Program-made: the position numbers and the translations under genes
In this document: positions 23,057 through 34,616 of the stretch, piece by piece
Numbering within the stretch: position 1 is the stretch's first letter
Layout: every line of letters begins with the position of its first letter
Origin: Boswellia sacra
Lineage: Eukaryota > Streptophyta > Magnoliopsida > Sapindales > Burseraceae
Assembly: GCA_013180625.2 (NCBI GenBank)
Contig: SNVD02014110.1
Span: forward strand, 248,001 to 312,000
Direction of reading: 5' to 3'
Length of the DNA: 64,000 bases
Notes under the pieces: model-generated
Seen by the model: only the letters and a program-made list of their open reading frames with translations
What the model was told of the DNA's origin: nothing
The model's database searches: none

Positions 23057-24028
23057 CTAACCTAGTGCAGACTTATGTTCTTTTAACAAGTTTATCAATT
23101 TTTCATCTTGTTCAACACTAAGTTCTGAAGAAATAATAACAAGAAAGGTATCACCTGCTCCCAAGAAAACGTGCTTCAAACCTTTAGGCAATGGAGAAAG
23201 TTCGACTTTTGGAGCCTCTAAGTTAGAGGGTTTTGGCTTCTCTCTTCCACGAGGCAATTCTTCAAAGCGTGGTTGTCAAAATCGAGTCTTTTTATCCTGC
23301 GAGTCAAAAACACCAAACACATTAGTCGTATCATTAGGATAAAATAAATCTTTAAATTCAGAATCAATAAGGTAGTCTAAAGAGTCAAAATCCTATTTTC
23401 TATAAGCCTCTTCTGAGATAAGTGTGTCTATCATATATGAATGGTAGCAATCGTCCTCCTCTCGTGGTTGCTTTCCAATATGTAAAATATTCACCTCAAG
23501 AGTCATATTACCAAATGATAATTTCATGAGACCGTTCCTGCAATTAATAAAAGCATTAGCAGTGGCAAGAAAAGGTCTCCCTAAAATAAGAGGAATTTTG
23601 GACTCCATATTAACCACAGACTGAGTATCCAAAAGAAGAAAATCAACAGGGTAATAAAATTTATCAATTTGTAATAAAACATATTCCACTATTCCCCGTG
23701 GTTTCTTGACTGATCGATCGGCCAATTGTAGAACTACGGACGTAGGTTTGATCTCTCCAAGTCCTAATTGTAAGTAAACTAAATAGGACATGAGATTGAC
23801 ACTTGCTTCCAAGTCTAACAATGCTTGACTGATTTCATGTGTCCTAATCTGGCAGGAAATTGTAGGACACCCTGGATCTTTGTACTTGGGTGGGGTTTTA
23901 TGTTCAATGACTGCACTTACCTGTTCCGTCAAGAATGCAGTCTTCTTGACATGGTGCTTTCTTTTGATGGTGCATAGATCCTTGATAACTTTGGCGTAAG
24001 CCGGAACCTGTTTGATTACATGCAACAA
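23057..24028 (-). pseudogene. gypsy aspartic protease and protease-RT linker
   Basis: The part 24028-23393 holds the protease: ALLDLEASVNLMSYLVYLQL, then LQLADRSVKKPRGIVEYVL and IPLILGRPFLATANAFI. The usual active site of this clade is DLGAS; here it is DLEAS, a Gly-to-Glu change that should disable the enzyme. The linker KPSNLEAPKVELSPLPKGLK and LKEHKSALG is at 23257-23057, after a frame break. Confidence 0.88.
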
Positions 24029-24060
24029 GGGAAGATTAATCTTAACTTGTTTTAAGTGTT

Positions 24061-25694
24061 CTAGAATCTCACCTTGAACTTTCGAGTTTTTCCTATTAGA
24101 TCTGAGAGCTTGGGAAAAGGCACTGGAATCGAAAATTTCTTTTCAAGTTCTTTCTCAAAAATGTCCTCCTTTTGCAGGAGAACATCTTTATTTTCCATGG
24201 TAGGATTGATTGGCAATGTAGGCTCATTTAAGATCTTACCACTTTGAGTAGTGATGGCATTTACCTCTTCGAGATTTTGTGCGTCAGAAGTATAGGCTTG
24301 TGTCATGTGTTGCCCTTTTGGATTAGATTGAGTTTGAGATGGAAACTTACCTCGCTCTTGTATGGTCAAAGCACTAGTTAGCTTAGTGATTTGACTTTTG
24401 ATCTCCTTGTTCTCTTCCACCACTTGTGCAAGAACTGTTTCAAATTTTTGGTTAGTCTTATTTTACACCTCCATAAATGCTTGTAAGGTGTCCTCTAAGG
24501 AATTCCTAACTTGTGGTGCATTGTATTGAGGTGCTTGATAAGACTTGGGTGGTTGTTGTTCCTGTTTCCATTGGTTGTTGTTTTGGGGGTTAGATTTCCA
24601 ACTAAAGTTTGGGTGGTTTCTCCAGCCAGGGTTATAGGTTTCAGAATAGGGTGAATAAGGCTTTTTATACATCCCTAAGGCGTTACATTGTTCCTCGTAC
24701 ACCCCTCTTATCTCACTGTAAGTTGGACAATCCTGAGCTAAGTGTTCCACCCCTCCACAAATAAAACATGGATCTTGTGATTCAACCTTAGCAACTGTAT
24801 GGGTGACCTTCCTATCTTTGGTTTTCAAGACTTCCAATTCCCTAGTTAAGACTTCTAATTAGGCTTTAAGGTTATCCTCTTCCTTAAGATGGTAAATTCC
24901 ACTAGATCGTGACCTATTTGTGCTATCTGTAGCACTAGGTCCAGTCCATGTGTGGGCTTTTTCAGCTAAGTCTTTGAGGAATTCTAAGGCTTCCTCAGGG
25001 TCTTTTTGAAGAAACTCCCCGTTGCACATCATCTCAACAAATTGGCGCTCCCTAATTGTGAGTTCCTCATAGAAGTAACTAACCAAACGCCAATTTTCAT
25101 ACCCATGATGAGGACACATGTTTAACAACTCTTTAAATCTCTCCCAAGTTTGGTACAAGGTTTCACTATCTTTTTGGGAGAAAGAGGAAATTTGTCTTTT
25201 TAGGCCGTTAGTCTTATGTTGTGGAAAATATTTGTTAAAAAACACTTGGGTTATTTCTGTCTAAGTTCCTATGAATCTCGGCCTTAAAGAGTATAGCCAA
25301 CTCTTTGCCCTGTCTTTTAGAGAAAAAGGGAAAAATTTTAACCTGGCATTGGCCTGTGAAAGGTGCCTACTACTTCTTCAAATTCTCTAACATGCACATA
25401 CAGGTTTTCACCATCTAAACCATGAAAAGTTGATAAAAGATGTATCATCCCAGGGTGAAAGTCCAATTTTGGCGTATTAGGTGGAAATATGATACATGAT
25501 GGTGTGGCTGTGCGGGTAGGATGCAAGTAATCTTTTAGAGTTTTAACGGGGCTGTCCTCATGTTGGCTCATTGTATCAGAATTAGAAGATGAAGATGAAC
25601 CAAGAATTGATTTTTCTTCGGTTGCAAAATCTTGTTGTGGTTCTAGTTCTGATTTTTTCATAAATCTTCCTCGTTTCTCTCTAGATTGCTTCAT
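24061..25694 (-). pseudogene. gypsy gag region with CCHC zinc knuckle
   Basis: Starts MKQSREKRGRFMKKSELEPQ (25694). The capsid part follows (FHGLDGENLYVHVREFEEVV, then FPFSLKDRAKSWLYSL, a stop at about 25263 where relatives have Trp, then FNKYFPQHKTNGLKRQISSF and ERFKELLNMCPHHG). A zinc knuckle CFICGGVEHLAQDCP lies near 24763-24720. The C-terminal part (24423-24061) contains EVNAITTQSGKIL and IPVPFPKLSDLI, typical for the gag-protease junction of Athila/Tat elements. Confidence 0.88.
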
Positions 25695-25794
25695 ACATCA
25701 CTCACAATTTGTCTCTCTTTTTGTTTTTTGTTTTTTTTCAAACAAGAAGGTTCTCAAATAAAGTAAAAAAAAAACAATAAGATAACCAAAGTTA

Positions 25795-26235
25795 GAGAGA
25801 ATAATAATAACAATAATAATAATAAAACAAACAAGGTGGCAAAGCCAACCTTTGACAAGTATATATAGAATATAAAAAAATAAAACAAACAAGGCGGCAA
25901 AGCCGACCTTTAACAAGTAAAATAATAATAACAATAATAATAATAAAACAAACAAGGTGGCAAAGCCATCCTGTGACGAGTATATATAAAATATAAAAAA
26001 AATTAAAACAAATAACAAGTAAAAGAAATAAAGCGGCAAAGCCGACCTTTAACAAGTAATAACAACAATAATAATAATAAAACAAACAAGGTGGCAAAGC
26101 CGACCTTTAACAAGTAAAAGAAATAAGATGGCAAAGCCGACCTTTAACAAGTAATAGAAATAAGGCGGCAAAGCCGACCTTTGACAAGTAAAAGGAATAA
26201 GACGGCAAAGCCGACCTTTGAAAAGTAAAAGAAAT
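25795..26235 (-). repeat. Minisatellite in the gypsy 5' leader
   Basis: About ten imperfect copies of a unit containing GGCAAAGCCGACCTTT-(G/A)-ACAAGTA, alternating with A-rich spacers such as AATAATAATAACAATAAT and AAAAGAAATAA. Spacer length varies from about 10 to 40 bases. It lies between the primer-binding site and gag. Long hydrophobic frames read through it are artefacts. Confidence 0.9.
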
Positions 26236-26335
26236 CAAGTTAGTCAAAGTTAGGAAAATTATGCCAAGTTAGGCCAAAAAAAGGAAAAAAAAGAAAAAAG
26301 AAATGAAAAATACAAACCGTCTTTCATTTATTTTA

Positions 26336-26355
26336 CCTCCCCGACAACGGCGCCA
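26336..26355 (-). promoter_or_regulatory. Primer-binding site (tRNA-Asp type) of the gypsy element
   Basis: The - strand reads TGGCGCCGTTGTCGGGGAGG, five bases inside the 5' LTR. It matches the classic Athila/Tat primer site complementary to the 3' end of plant tRNA-Asp, differing by a T in GTTGTCG. It fixes the element's orientation. Confidence 0.92.
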
Positions 26356-26360
26356 ATTTT

Positions 26361-27784
26361 TGTTTACGCCCAAAATATATCGCGGTTATTGTAGTATACG
26401 TTGAGGTGTCAAATCCACAAGGAGGCCTTTGATAAAAGAGGTTAGTAAAACGAAAATATAAAAGATAATAAAGATATAAAATTTAACTTTGAAGTGATTG
26501 GTTCTAAAGAAAATACAATGTTTAATAATTGGAAACAATCGATAGTAATTAAGAAGTAAGGCATCGAGAATCACTTATATGTTTTATAAATCTAATCTCT
26601 ACTTTGATTCAATAATTATAACTCAATTGAAAGTTTCATATCCCAAACAATCAATCGAAAAATATGTATAGTATAGCATAAATGACAAACACATGTATTT
26701 GATATGCATAAACTCTTTACAAGCAATATTTACCAACAACATTCATCCTTACAAGTTATCCAAGAGCAACAATATATTACATGACAATATTGCAGTAAAG
26801 GACTAACTCATAAAACAAAACTACCAGTAACAATATTGCAGTAAAGGACTAACTCATAAAACAAAACTACCAGTAAGAATTATAATTCAACACGAATCAC
26901 ATAAAGAAAGCATGACTGAATTTATATGAAATTGAGAATTATAATTTCTGGATTAAAAAGAAATCACAAGATGAGAAAGAGTTTAACACATAAACAAACA
27001 TATAATCTTTATAGCCCTTGAGGTAGAATGAAAGTGGAGAAATATATAAACTACACATACAAGTTCATCTCTAGCCTTATCAAGAGTTCTAGCCTAACTT
27101 ACAATTCATTCTTATCATTTCTAAAAAGAAAATACAAGAGAGAATTGTAATATACAATGATAAAATGTGAACTCAAATGATTTTTCTCTCCCTCCCATTC
27201 AATTCCTCAAGTTGTCCTTAAATAGGTGATGAAATGAAACTATTATACCAAACCTCCACCAATTTTTCCACATTGGCGGCTACCAAACATTCCATCAACT
27301 TGCAGCTAATTTTTGACCGCCAAATGGATCGAATTGGGCTTTCTAAAAAACATGAAAGTCGTAGCGTTTTGTCTCAGCTTTCTAGGGCCACCAGACATGG
27401 GTCAGGTTGAGAAACAACTACAATTTGGTTTTGTTGTGTCTCAATTTCAGCTCATCAAATATTGGATTTGGGCTTTTGATTGTTCTTCATCTTTGTGTAA
27501 AATTGAGACATGTTGCTTCAAGTTCAATAATCTCTCCATTTTGATCTATAGATTGAGAGTTGTGTCCATTTTATTAAACCTGAAAAAATGATTTCAATTA
27601 ATCACAATTTAAGGATAACACTTTATTTCAAGATAAAGACTAAAGAAAATGCAAAAGAAATGAAACAAATGTAAAAGAGGCATAAGCAAAATAATTATGC
27701 TAAAATATCATAAAAGCTTTATAATACTGTCTAATTAGCATTAATTATTTATCCTTAAGAGTGTACTTTCATGCGTATATCACA
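26361..27784 (-). repeat. 5' LTR of the gypsy element, complete
   Basis: 1424 bases bounded by TG (26361) and CA on the + strand. On the element strand it begins TGTGATATACGCATGAAAG and ends next to the primer-binding site. It has a ~48-bp tandem duplication (26830-26880, CAATATTGCAGTAAAGGACTAACTC...) not present in the left LTR. Its outer border (27784/27785) lies inside the MULE 2 peptidase gene. Confidence 0.92.
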
Positions 27785-30770
27785 TAATATATGGGATAAC
27801 CACATGGGAAACATCTGTACGCTTAGGGAAGAATTGTGCATGCTGGACAAGTCGTGGGACCATGGTTGACAAAGGTTTACAAAACTCTAATAGCTTGGCT
27901 TGACCTTCTGTGTCCTTCGGTATCTGGGAGTCGTATAGAACCACTTCCCTATCCTTAAATGAGATTCGAGCCAAGACCCATTGCTCACCTTTGACGTTGA
28001 CAAGAGTGTATACCTACAACATATGGTAAACAGTTTAAGTTAATATCATTTATGTCAAAAGATTAAATGAAATTGGGAAGTGTATAGCGAAAAGATTAAA
28101 CTTGAACTAAAGTGTTACTTACGGTGTTGACGTCTGACCACATCCTCCTATGAGAAGAATATAGCCCGTCCACGTATTTGAAGCATATAGTATCCTAGGC
28201 GATGTGATCCAGGTCTTCTTTGCACCTCCCGTAGGTGCTAGCCAAGCAAACGTGTTTAGACCACGTGTTAACATAACTTTGTAGTCAACTTCAATCTAAT
28301 AACTCACTTAAAAGCGAAATTGTTAACATTTTTCAGGAAGTTAACTCACGAAAAACTCGTGGGCAACGGTGGTAAAGTCCTGAGGTATTTCAGAAGGACT
28401 ATATGCCTGTCTGATCCGTAAGAAGTACATAAAGGAGTTCATGTGCTGCAAAATAAAACATGAGCATAATTTACACAGTGTAACTATTTTTCAACAATAA
28501 AATGAAAACTATAAATGATCAGGAACTAACATCATCAACTAGCCATGACCCTTGTGCGGTGATGCCTCTGAAAAACTCAACTCCAGAACCGAAGTAATCA
28601 CTTTCGAGCTTGATTCGAAGATGTCGAGCGTCGCACCATTTATCGAAGCACAACTCAAAGTGATCATCAATAAGGGATCCCCACTTGTAACTGGATGATG
28701 CGGCAACATCTGATGCAGGTGAGGCAATAATCGCCTGCTCTTGTGTTAGCTGGACCACCCTAAGTCCTTGCATGCTGGTCAGGGTCGATATACGAACTCA
28801 GAAGCAAGTACGACCTCTTACGCACGCGGCCGGTGTAAACCCTATCCGCATTGCTACCTTGGGACAAGTGCACAACATCATCAACTATCGGTGAGTACTA
28901 TACATCCTCTGGAAAGGTCTATCCCTGATTTTGTGGAGTAGGCGCCCAGTGGTGAGCGTCTTCCTGCATGGAAACAACCGGTGAGTATTATGTACCGTCT
29001 AATAATGGTTGTCCCTGATTTTGTGGAGTGCGTCAAGTGGCGAGATTCTTCATGCATGGAAACATGAGATTCATGAATTGAAATAATTGTACAACAGAAA
29101 ACATGGACCATGGAATTTAATAAACTAATGTGGTACCTCTACGTCACCAGCCTCGGCAATGAGCATTTCTTTAATCTCCTGGATCTCCTTTCGTAGCTCC
29201 TGGATCTATGCTTCCAACCTGTGGATTTGTTTCGCTTGTGCCTCAAACATCTCCCCCATTATCTTTAGTAGCTCAGCATTACTAGTAGTTAACTGAGCTC
29301 AGATTGCATCCAATAGACTGACAGGAATCGAAGGAGGATCACTTGCCTGCAATGAAACAGTAATGTTAGTTTAGTCACCATTCGCTTGAATTCAGGATAC
29401 ACATATGATTACTATAAAATTACCTGGCCCTCTATATGTGTCTCGGGTTGTGTAGAATGACAGACCTTGGTGTGTTCTCCCTCGACATGTGGTGGCATTT
29501 TTCCCACTGTCCCAATGCCCTTTTAAATCCTTGACCTCTCCAGAAAACATTCGAACAAGTAGGCTATTTTTAGCAGCCCATTGGATGAGTGGGCCATCAA
29601 CAACTAGGAGCCACTTTTTGTTCCACTTGTAATGTTTGTCGTTATTGTCATGTTCATCCGGTTGAAGAACGATATGTGGAAGCTCCCCCTATGCAACATA
29701 ATCAACAAATTACACAATCGATTTACTAATTCAAAATTTTTCGAAAAATCGTAATTATACTTGTATGTATGTACCAAATATATCTCTTAACACCTCGGTT
29801 TGATATGGTGTCCTATTAGTCTCCCATCATAAAATGCATGGACTCCATGTATCAAAATCTCCAATTTTCTTTGCGTATAATTCCGCCACGAATGGTATCG
29901 GTTCATACAACCAAACCTGGACAATTACAACATAACTAAATGAAACTAATTCTATATACTGTACAAATTAACTTATATATCTAAACAAATATCATAAAAT
30001 TACCTACACTGCGTACGAGCAACCATATAGGTTATACGCTTCCTTCTTATGCACATCCTTTTGCGTATTTTGTTGAATGTACTTCTTAGTGCAGTCCCTT
30101 ACACTTGTCTTTAAGCTATCATAGGTATCCTTCCACGTAACAGACCCCCACAGATATTTTCTAAAGGCTTCAAGATTGTCAGCCAAGTCGAGATACTCAT
30201 TTTGTATATGTCTTAATTGGAGTCGCCCTAAAAGTAAGCGCTCCAACACCCAGCATACAGTTAATTTCACCGCGTCTAAGTCGTCGACTGTATCCAAATC
30301 CAAATCTTTCAAGATGGTCTTTAATTTGGACAACCTCACATTTTCGCCATTCAAATATTTGCCTCGCAAACGATTCGGTTATATTTTCTTCAACTCCTTC
30401 TGGAGGTCCGGAAATGGTTCAAACCTCAATCCGGTTATTAAACCAAACTCATGGGCTCAAAACTAGTCGTCTTGCCTGCACACCAAAACGAAGATTGAAA
30501 TTAGTCTTTGCCATAGTGCATCATACATAATTAATCATTGGCTAAGGTTATTACCATACATAAGATACCACAACTCCTCATCCTTTACATCATGTGTTTT
30601 AACCTCATGCAAAAGCAAGTTATTGACAAGCTTGCCGGGGAAATGTCAAGTCATCTATGTCTAACAGGTATCCAAAACCTGTATGCTTCTTAGAAGGCTT
30701 CTGATGCCTCTTCTTCAAAGTGTTCCTAAAAAAATGAACGCACTCCAAACTCGTCATATTCGTTACCGTC
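27785..30770 (-). pseudogene. DUF1985 / Ulp1-like gene of MULE 2, 3' end missing
   Basis: Read from 30770 down: the first exon (TGFGYLLDIDDLTFP, about 30690) parallels the first exon of the MULE 1 gene. The second (30369-30004) contains VKLTVCWVLERLLLGRLQL and EAFRKYLWGSVTWKDTYDSL. Then come exons with WLYEPIPFVAELYA (29930-29780), linker exons, a leucine-rich coiled-coil-like exon (29340-29140), and peptidase exons (28773-28519, 28443-28361, 28260-28130, 28017-27785). The catalytic His position reads VKGEQWVLARI (His to Gln), and the Asp is in VVLYDSQ. The exon with the catalytic Cys should follow but is absent, cut by the retrotransposon border and a deletion. Stops elsewhere (after DDWF, about 30463) add to the damage. 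Confidence 0.82.
28890..29069. repeat. ~90-bp tandem duplication in the MULE 2 peptidase gene
   Basis: Two units, 28890-28978 and 28979-29069, each starting GGTGAGTA-(C/T)-TAT and sharing TGTCCCTGATTTTGTGGAGT-like and GCATGGAAACA words. They lie in the region between the peptidase exons and the coiled-coil exon. Confidence 0.75.
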
Positions 30771-30909
30771 GCATCGTAATTTTGGTGTTATTAACTCAAA
30801 AGAGATCGACGGATGCAGGGGCTCTATTTGTAAACCTGAGAAATGAAGACAAAATCAGTTTAAACAAAAAAAAAAAAAAAACACATGCATGACTCAAATC
30901 TGGAAAATA

Positions 30910-31860
30910 ATTCGACAATTAGATAGGCATCATCGAATACAAACTTTTCAGCACTTTGATAAAACTTCGACGACCACAACTTATTTCAACGATTACAGTG
31001 ACTTCTTCGACGATAGTTCGACGACAAACTTCTATGGTTCAACACAAACCTAGTGATTCGAAGATACAACATCGAATTATCTGTGTTTGACAAATATACA
31101 AAACGATTGTCGAATTTCATTCCTACATCATTCGAGAATTCGAGGACACAACAATCTATTCGACAATTAGACAGGGCATCATCGAATACAAACTTTTCAG
31201 CGCTTCGACACAATTTCGACGACTACAACTAATTTTGACAATTACAATAACTTCTTTGATGATAGTTCGACAACAAACTTCTATGGTTCGACACAAACCT
31301 ACTGATTCGAAGATGCGACATCGAATTATCTGTGTTCGACAAATAGATAAAACGATTATCGAATCTCATCCTACATCATTCGAGAATTCGACGACACAAC
31401 AATATATTCGACAATTAGACAGGGCATCATCGAATACAAACTTTTCAGCGCTTCGACACAATTTCTACAACTACAAAATAATTTTGACGATTACAATAAC
31501 TTCTTCGACGATAGTTCGATGACAAACTTCTATGGTTCGACAAAACCTACTGATTCGAAGATGAAACATCTAATTGGCTACCAAGTCGACAAATACATTG
31601 AACATTGTCGAATTTTGTTCCTACATCATTCGGGAATTCGATGACACAACAATCTATTCGATGGTGGTTCAACACTACGAATAATTCACACTACGACTCG
31701 TTATCCTAAGTCTTTGAAAACTGTGAATACATTTTTTCTACCAATATTTCGATTATTTGGCGATATAAACAACCTATACTGCATAATTCGACCGAACCAT
31801 TCGACAGCTACCTAACAATTTCGACACTTCGACGATTCGACAATACTGTTCATCATCTTC
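30910..31860. repeat. Sub-terminal TCGA-rich array, right side of MULE 2
   Basis: Three tandem units of 248 bases start at 30910, 31158 and 31406 (ATTCGACAATTAGA-(T/C)-AGG...), the last running to about 31650, followed by looser TTCGAC-rich sequence to 31860. Each unit has about a dozen TTCGA/TCGAA words. The array lies just outside the DUF1985 gene start, so it may include that gene's promoter. Confidence 0.88.
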
Positions 31861-32289
31861 AACCTCAAGTTTAAATACGTATCATGCATGCACAACATAA
31901 ATACACGCAGTACAACATGCAACCACCAAATAGAATAATCTATAACTATTCAATTTCATCCTAAATAGCACTTTACAATCAATGAATCCCTAAATCTGGT
32001 TTTAATTATTCTATCTCCACAAGTGACAAAATTTCATAATCTTTAGTCGAGTTAATTCCCTTTATGGCATCGATGATTTCAGCCTCACGGACACAGTTCT
32101 CTCCGTCGATTATCTTCGCTGCCTCGATCGGACAAAGCTCCAACGTGGGTTTGTCGAGGTTCAATTGACTATCTCCTCTTGTTGAATCAATCAGAGAGCA
32201 AATCAATGGACGGGATGAAACGGGGTTGGTTAAGCAAATGTTTGGATGGAGGGAACCACTCTTTTTCAGTTTTGAAAAAAGTTGCTTAC

Positions 32290-32398
32290 GAGGGCAAATT
32301 GGTCATTTATAGGTACAGAGGCTAGTCAGCAGAAAAAATTATTGAGGGGGGCTATGAAAATAATTTTGTTCTTTGGAGGGTTAGTTTGAGAATTTTTC
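32290..32398 (-). repeat. MULE 2 right terminal inverted repeat
   Basis: Reverse complement of 12090-12199 with few differences. It is followed by TTTGAAAAA (32399-32407), the right target-site copy. Confidence 0.92.
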
Positions 32399-32407
32399 TT
32401 TGAAAAA

Positions 32408-32962
32408 TAACTATATCTTAAAAAGAAAAAAAATAGATGCCACACAAATGGACAGATTGAAAGCTATTACATTTTGGAATCCAATGGGCACTTTGACATC
32501 CGTTGGTCTTTTACCACTGATAAAAAAAAAAAAATCTCAATATATTGTCCGATTAAGATCATAGTTTTTAAAGGAAAATTAAAAAAAAAAGAATGACCAA
32601 CTTTTAGGGGACTTTTTGAAAAAAAAATAGAGGAATGAAAATTTCGATTAAGTCCACAGATTTTTATCGGAGGCATTCAAAAAGATCTATCCGCTCTAAT
32701 CTGACTATTAGTATTTAACAGAAAAAAAAGACTAACGTAACCGATAATTGATTTATCAAACAGGATTATAACATCAAAATTTATGACGCCGTAATTATTC
32801 TGAGAAAACCCTTGTTTTTTCGGATTTTACAATTATTTATTTTTTTACAAGATTATTTTTCAAATCACCCCTTATGTTGGGGTTGTTTTAAGAATTTGTC
32901 AAATTTATATATAAATTAATTGGCTTCGAAACAAAGCCGGCAAGCTTCAAGCTTTCAACCGC
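32408..32962. other. Intergenic DNA between MULE 2 and the first host gene
   Basis: AT-rich with several A-runs. It should contain the original right flank of MULE 1 in its first bases. From about 32800 it probably holds the promoter and 5' untranslated part of the gene starting at 32963; ATATATAAATTAA near 32906 is a possible TATA box. Confidence 0.5.
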
Positions 32963-34616
32963 ATGGCGGAGGAGATAGAGAAACAGAAGCTCAAAATCGA
33001 AGAAATCGAGGAAGAAACAGCAAGCCCGAAAACAAACGGATCGACCCAGAAACAGAAAAGCGTGAAGACGAAAGTACCGGAAGTTGAGATCCACTTGTTC
33101 CGGCGGGGGAAGGGTCCGATAGACGTGTTCAAGTCAGCGCTGGGCGGGTGGGAGCAGGACCAGCTCGAAGTCCGAGAAATCCTCGAGAAATACGGGTTCA
33201 AGTCGGTCTACGCTTTCAATCCCGGGTCGGGTCGCAGCGTTCCGATCCGGTTTAATCCGAGGAATGGACGGTCTATGCTTGTTTACAAGGACGGATCTGT
33301 TGTCTACATGGACGGGGAACCAAAGGTCAGTTTTTTAATTTCAATTTTAATTTTTCAAGTAATTGAGATTCGATAGTTGAGTAGCTGTAAGAGCTCCTGG
33401 GTTGAATTTGGATTTTTGAAGTCTTTTCGTGTATGCACTCGAAGCTGTTTGGTTGCTGGGAAAATGATTGTCCAATTTGAAATAGTGCGAATGAGGAATG
33501 CTGCAACAATGATAAATTTGAATTTTCTAGTATTTTAGGTCTAGCATTAGCTTGAAATTTTATCTCTAAGAAAATAAGAATGATATTAGGCTTTATTATA
33601 AGAGGTGTTAATGATTGTTTATTGTTCTTTTGAAGTGAAGTCTTAATAATTCATAAGAAAAAAAGAAGGCCATTGAGAATGGTTTGATCTATAATCTAAG
33701 ATAGGATGATATCAATTTGATTTTTCGCTTTCTGCATCAAGTGACCTATTTGAATACTTCCTTTTGATACTAAACTCAGAAATGGAACTAAGAAATTCAA
33801 GAGTAATAGTGGATTAGAGATCTACCAGAAAGGAAAAAATAGGTTATTTTAAAGAAAACAATTGCTCGGTCCCCTAATTCGGAGGAAAGACCTCTCTGAA
33901 GACTTAAATCTATGCTATTATCACATTGAGTTATATCTACTGAAACAAATATGGCTTAAATTTATTCTACTTGTACCTGGATCCAGTTATATTTTTCCAC
34001 TAGTCTCACATTGTGATTATAACTTATTTTCCTTTCATGGGAAAAGCCTGATTGAAACATGTTTTGGACTTAATGCACTTTTGTACTATCATTTGTGTTT
34101 TGCAATCCATTAACTTACATTCTTAATATATTTAAGAGGAACATTTTCAGCAAGGGATTGGGATTTCAACTATCAATTCTGTGTATGTTTTTGCTAAATT
34201 ATGAATGCCTTATTAAACAATGGTGTGCAGACAGCGACTGTAGATTAACATATAAATTAACTTTCCTCATGGGAAAAATGTCTTTCATATACGCTGCATT
34301 AGCCTTTCTGAGCATTTTTCTATGCTTGATAGCTAATACTTGGAAAACAAATGATGTTTTTTAAGAGGTGATGATTGTTTATTTGTTGATATTATAATTG
34401 CAGGATTCCTTGATAAAACCTGTGACCAAGATCTTATTTGGGGCTGCAGTTATAACTATTTTGATATCAATCTTATGGAAAGAGAATCCTGAATGGTTGA
34501 AGAAATTAAACATTTCAACTCAGAACTTCCCACCATGGATCCTTGCTTGTGTAGTTATAGTTTTTACACGCATGAGGAAGAGAACTAGAGACCTTTTGAA
34601 AAAGTATGGTTGGTAG
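32963..34616 (+). CDS. Small conserved plant membrane protein, unknown function (2 exons)
   Basis: Exon 1 is 32963-33325 (donor CCAAAG/GTCAG), exon 2 is 34404-34616 (acceptor ATTGCAG/GATTCC), joined in frame to 191 residues with stop TAG. The N-terminal ~45 residues are charged (EEIEKQKLKIEEIEEETAS) and probably flexible. The middle (VEIHLFRRGKGPIDVFKSAL, GGWEQDQLEVREILEKYGFK, YAFNPGSGRSVPIRFNPRNG) looks like a folded domain. The C-terminal exon has two hydrophobic segments (ILFGAAVITILISILW, about 130-145, and PPWILACVVIVF, about 164-175) and a basic tail, RKRTRDLLKKYGW. It looks like a tail-anchored or hairpin membrane protein. I do not recognise a named family. Splicing, composition and lack of stops support a real gene. 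Confidence 0.85.

Larger units (their letters stand above)
16023..27784 (-). mobile_element. Ty3/gypsy LTR retrotransposon (Athila/Tat type) nested in MULE 2
   Basis: An ~11.8-kb element on the - strand. Seen: two LTRs (right one complete, left one truncated), a primer-binding site next to the right LTR, gag with a zinc knuckle, protease, reverse transcriptase, RNase H and integrase in gypsy order, no visible chromodomain, and about 3 kb between integrase and 3' LTR that includes a LOG gene copy. The tRNA-Asp-type primer site and the long 3' region fit the non-chromodomain Athila/Tat group. LTRs differ at about 5 of the first ~180 aligned positions, so the insertion is fairly recent but not new. 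All ORFs carry stops. No 5-bp target duplication can be seen because the left border is deleted. Confidence 0.9.
12090..32398. mobile_element. Mutator-like element MULE 2, interrupted by a gypsy retrotransposon
   Basis: Seen: 110-bp inverted repeats (12090-12199 and 32290-32398) flanked by near-identical 9-mers. Without the nested retrotransposon it is about 8.5 kb. Gene order mirrors MULE 1: transposase on the + strand at the left, DUF1985/Ulp1-like gene on the - strand at the right. Protein similarity to MULE 1 is clear (for example HTC-GLHPN and IYRPREIM blocks), but the inverted repeats are unrelated by eye, so they are two different families of the same clade. Both genes are broken. Confidence 0.85.

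Noticed and set aside
25698..26097. Very hydrophobic frames resembling membrane proteins (LFVLLLLLLLLFYLL)
   Set aside because: They come from AATAATAAT and minisatellite repeats in the retrotransposon leader, read backwards.
30910..31860. CRISPR-like regular repeat array
   Set aside because: The repeats are 248-bp tandem units with internal TCGA words in a plant transposon; no constant repeat with unique spacers.
33862..34364. Open frames in the intron of the small membrane protein gene
   Set aside because: Flanked by exact splice sites that join the two real exons; the frames are AT-rich noise.
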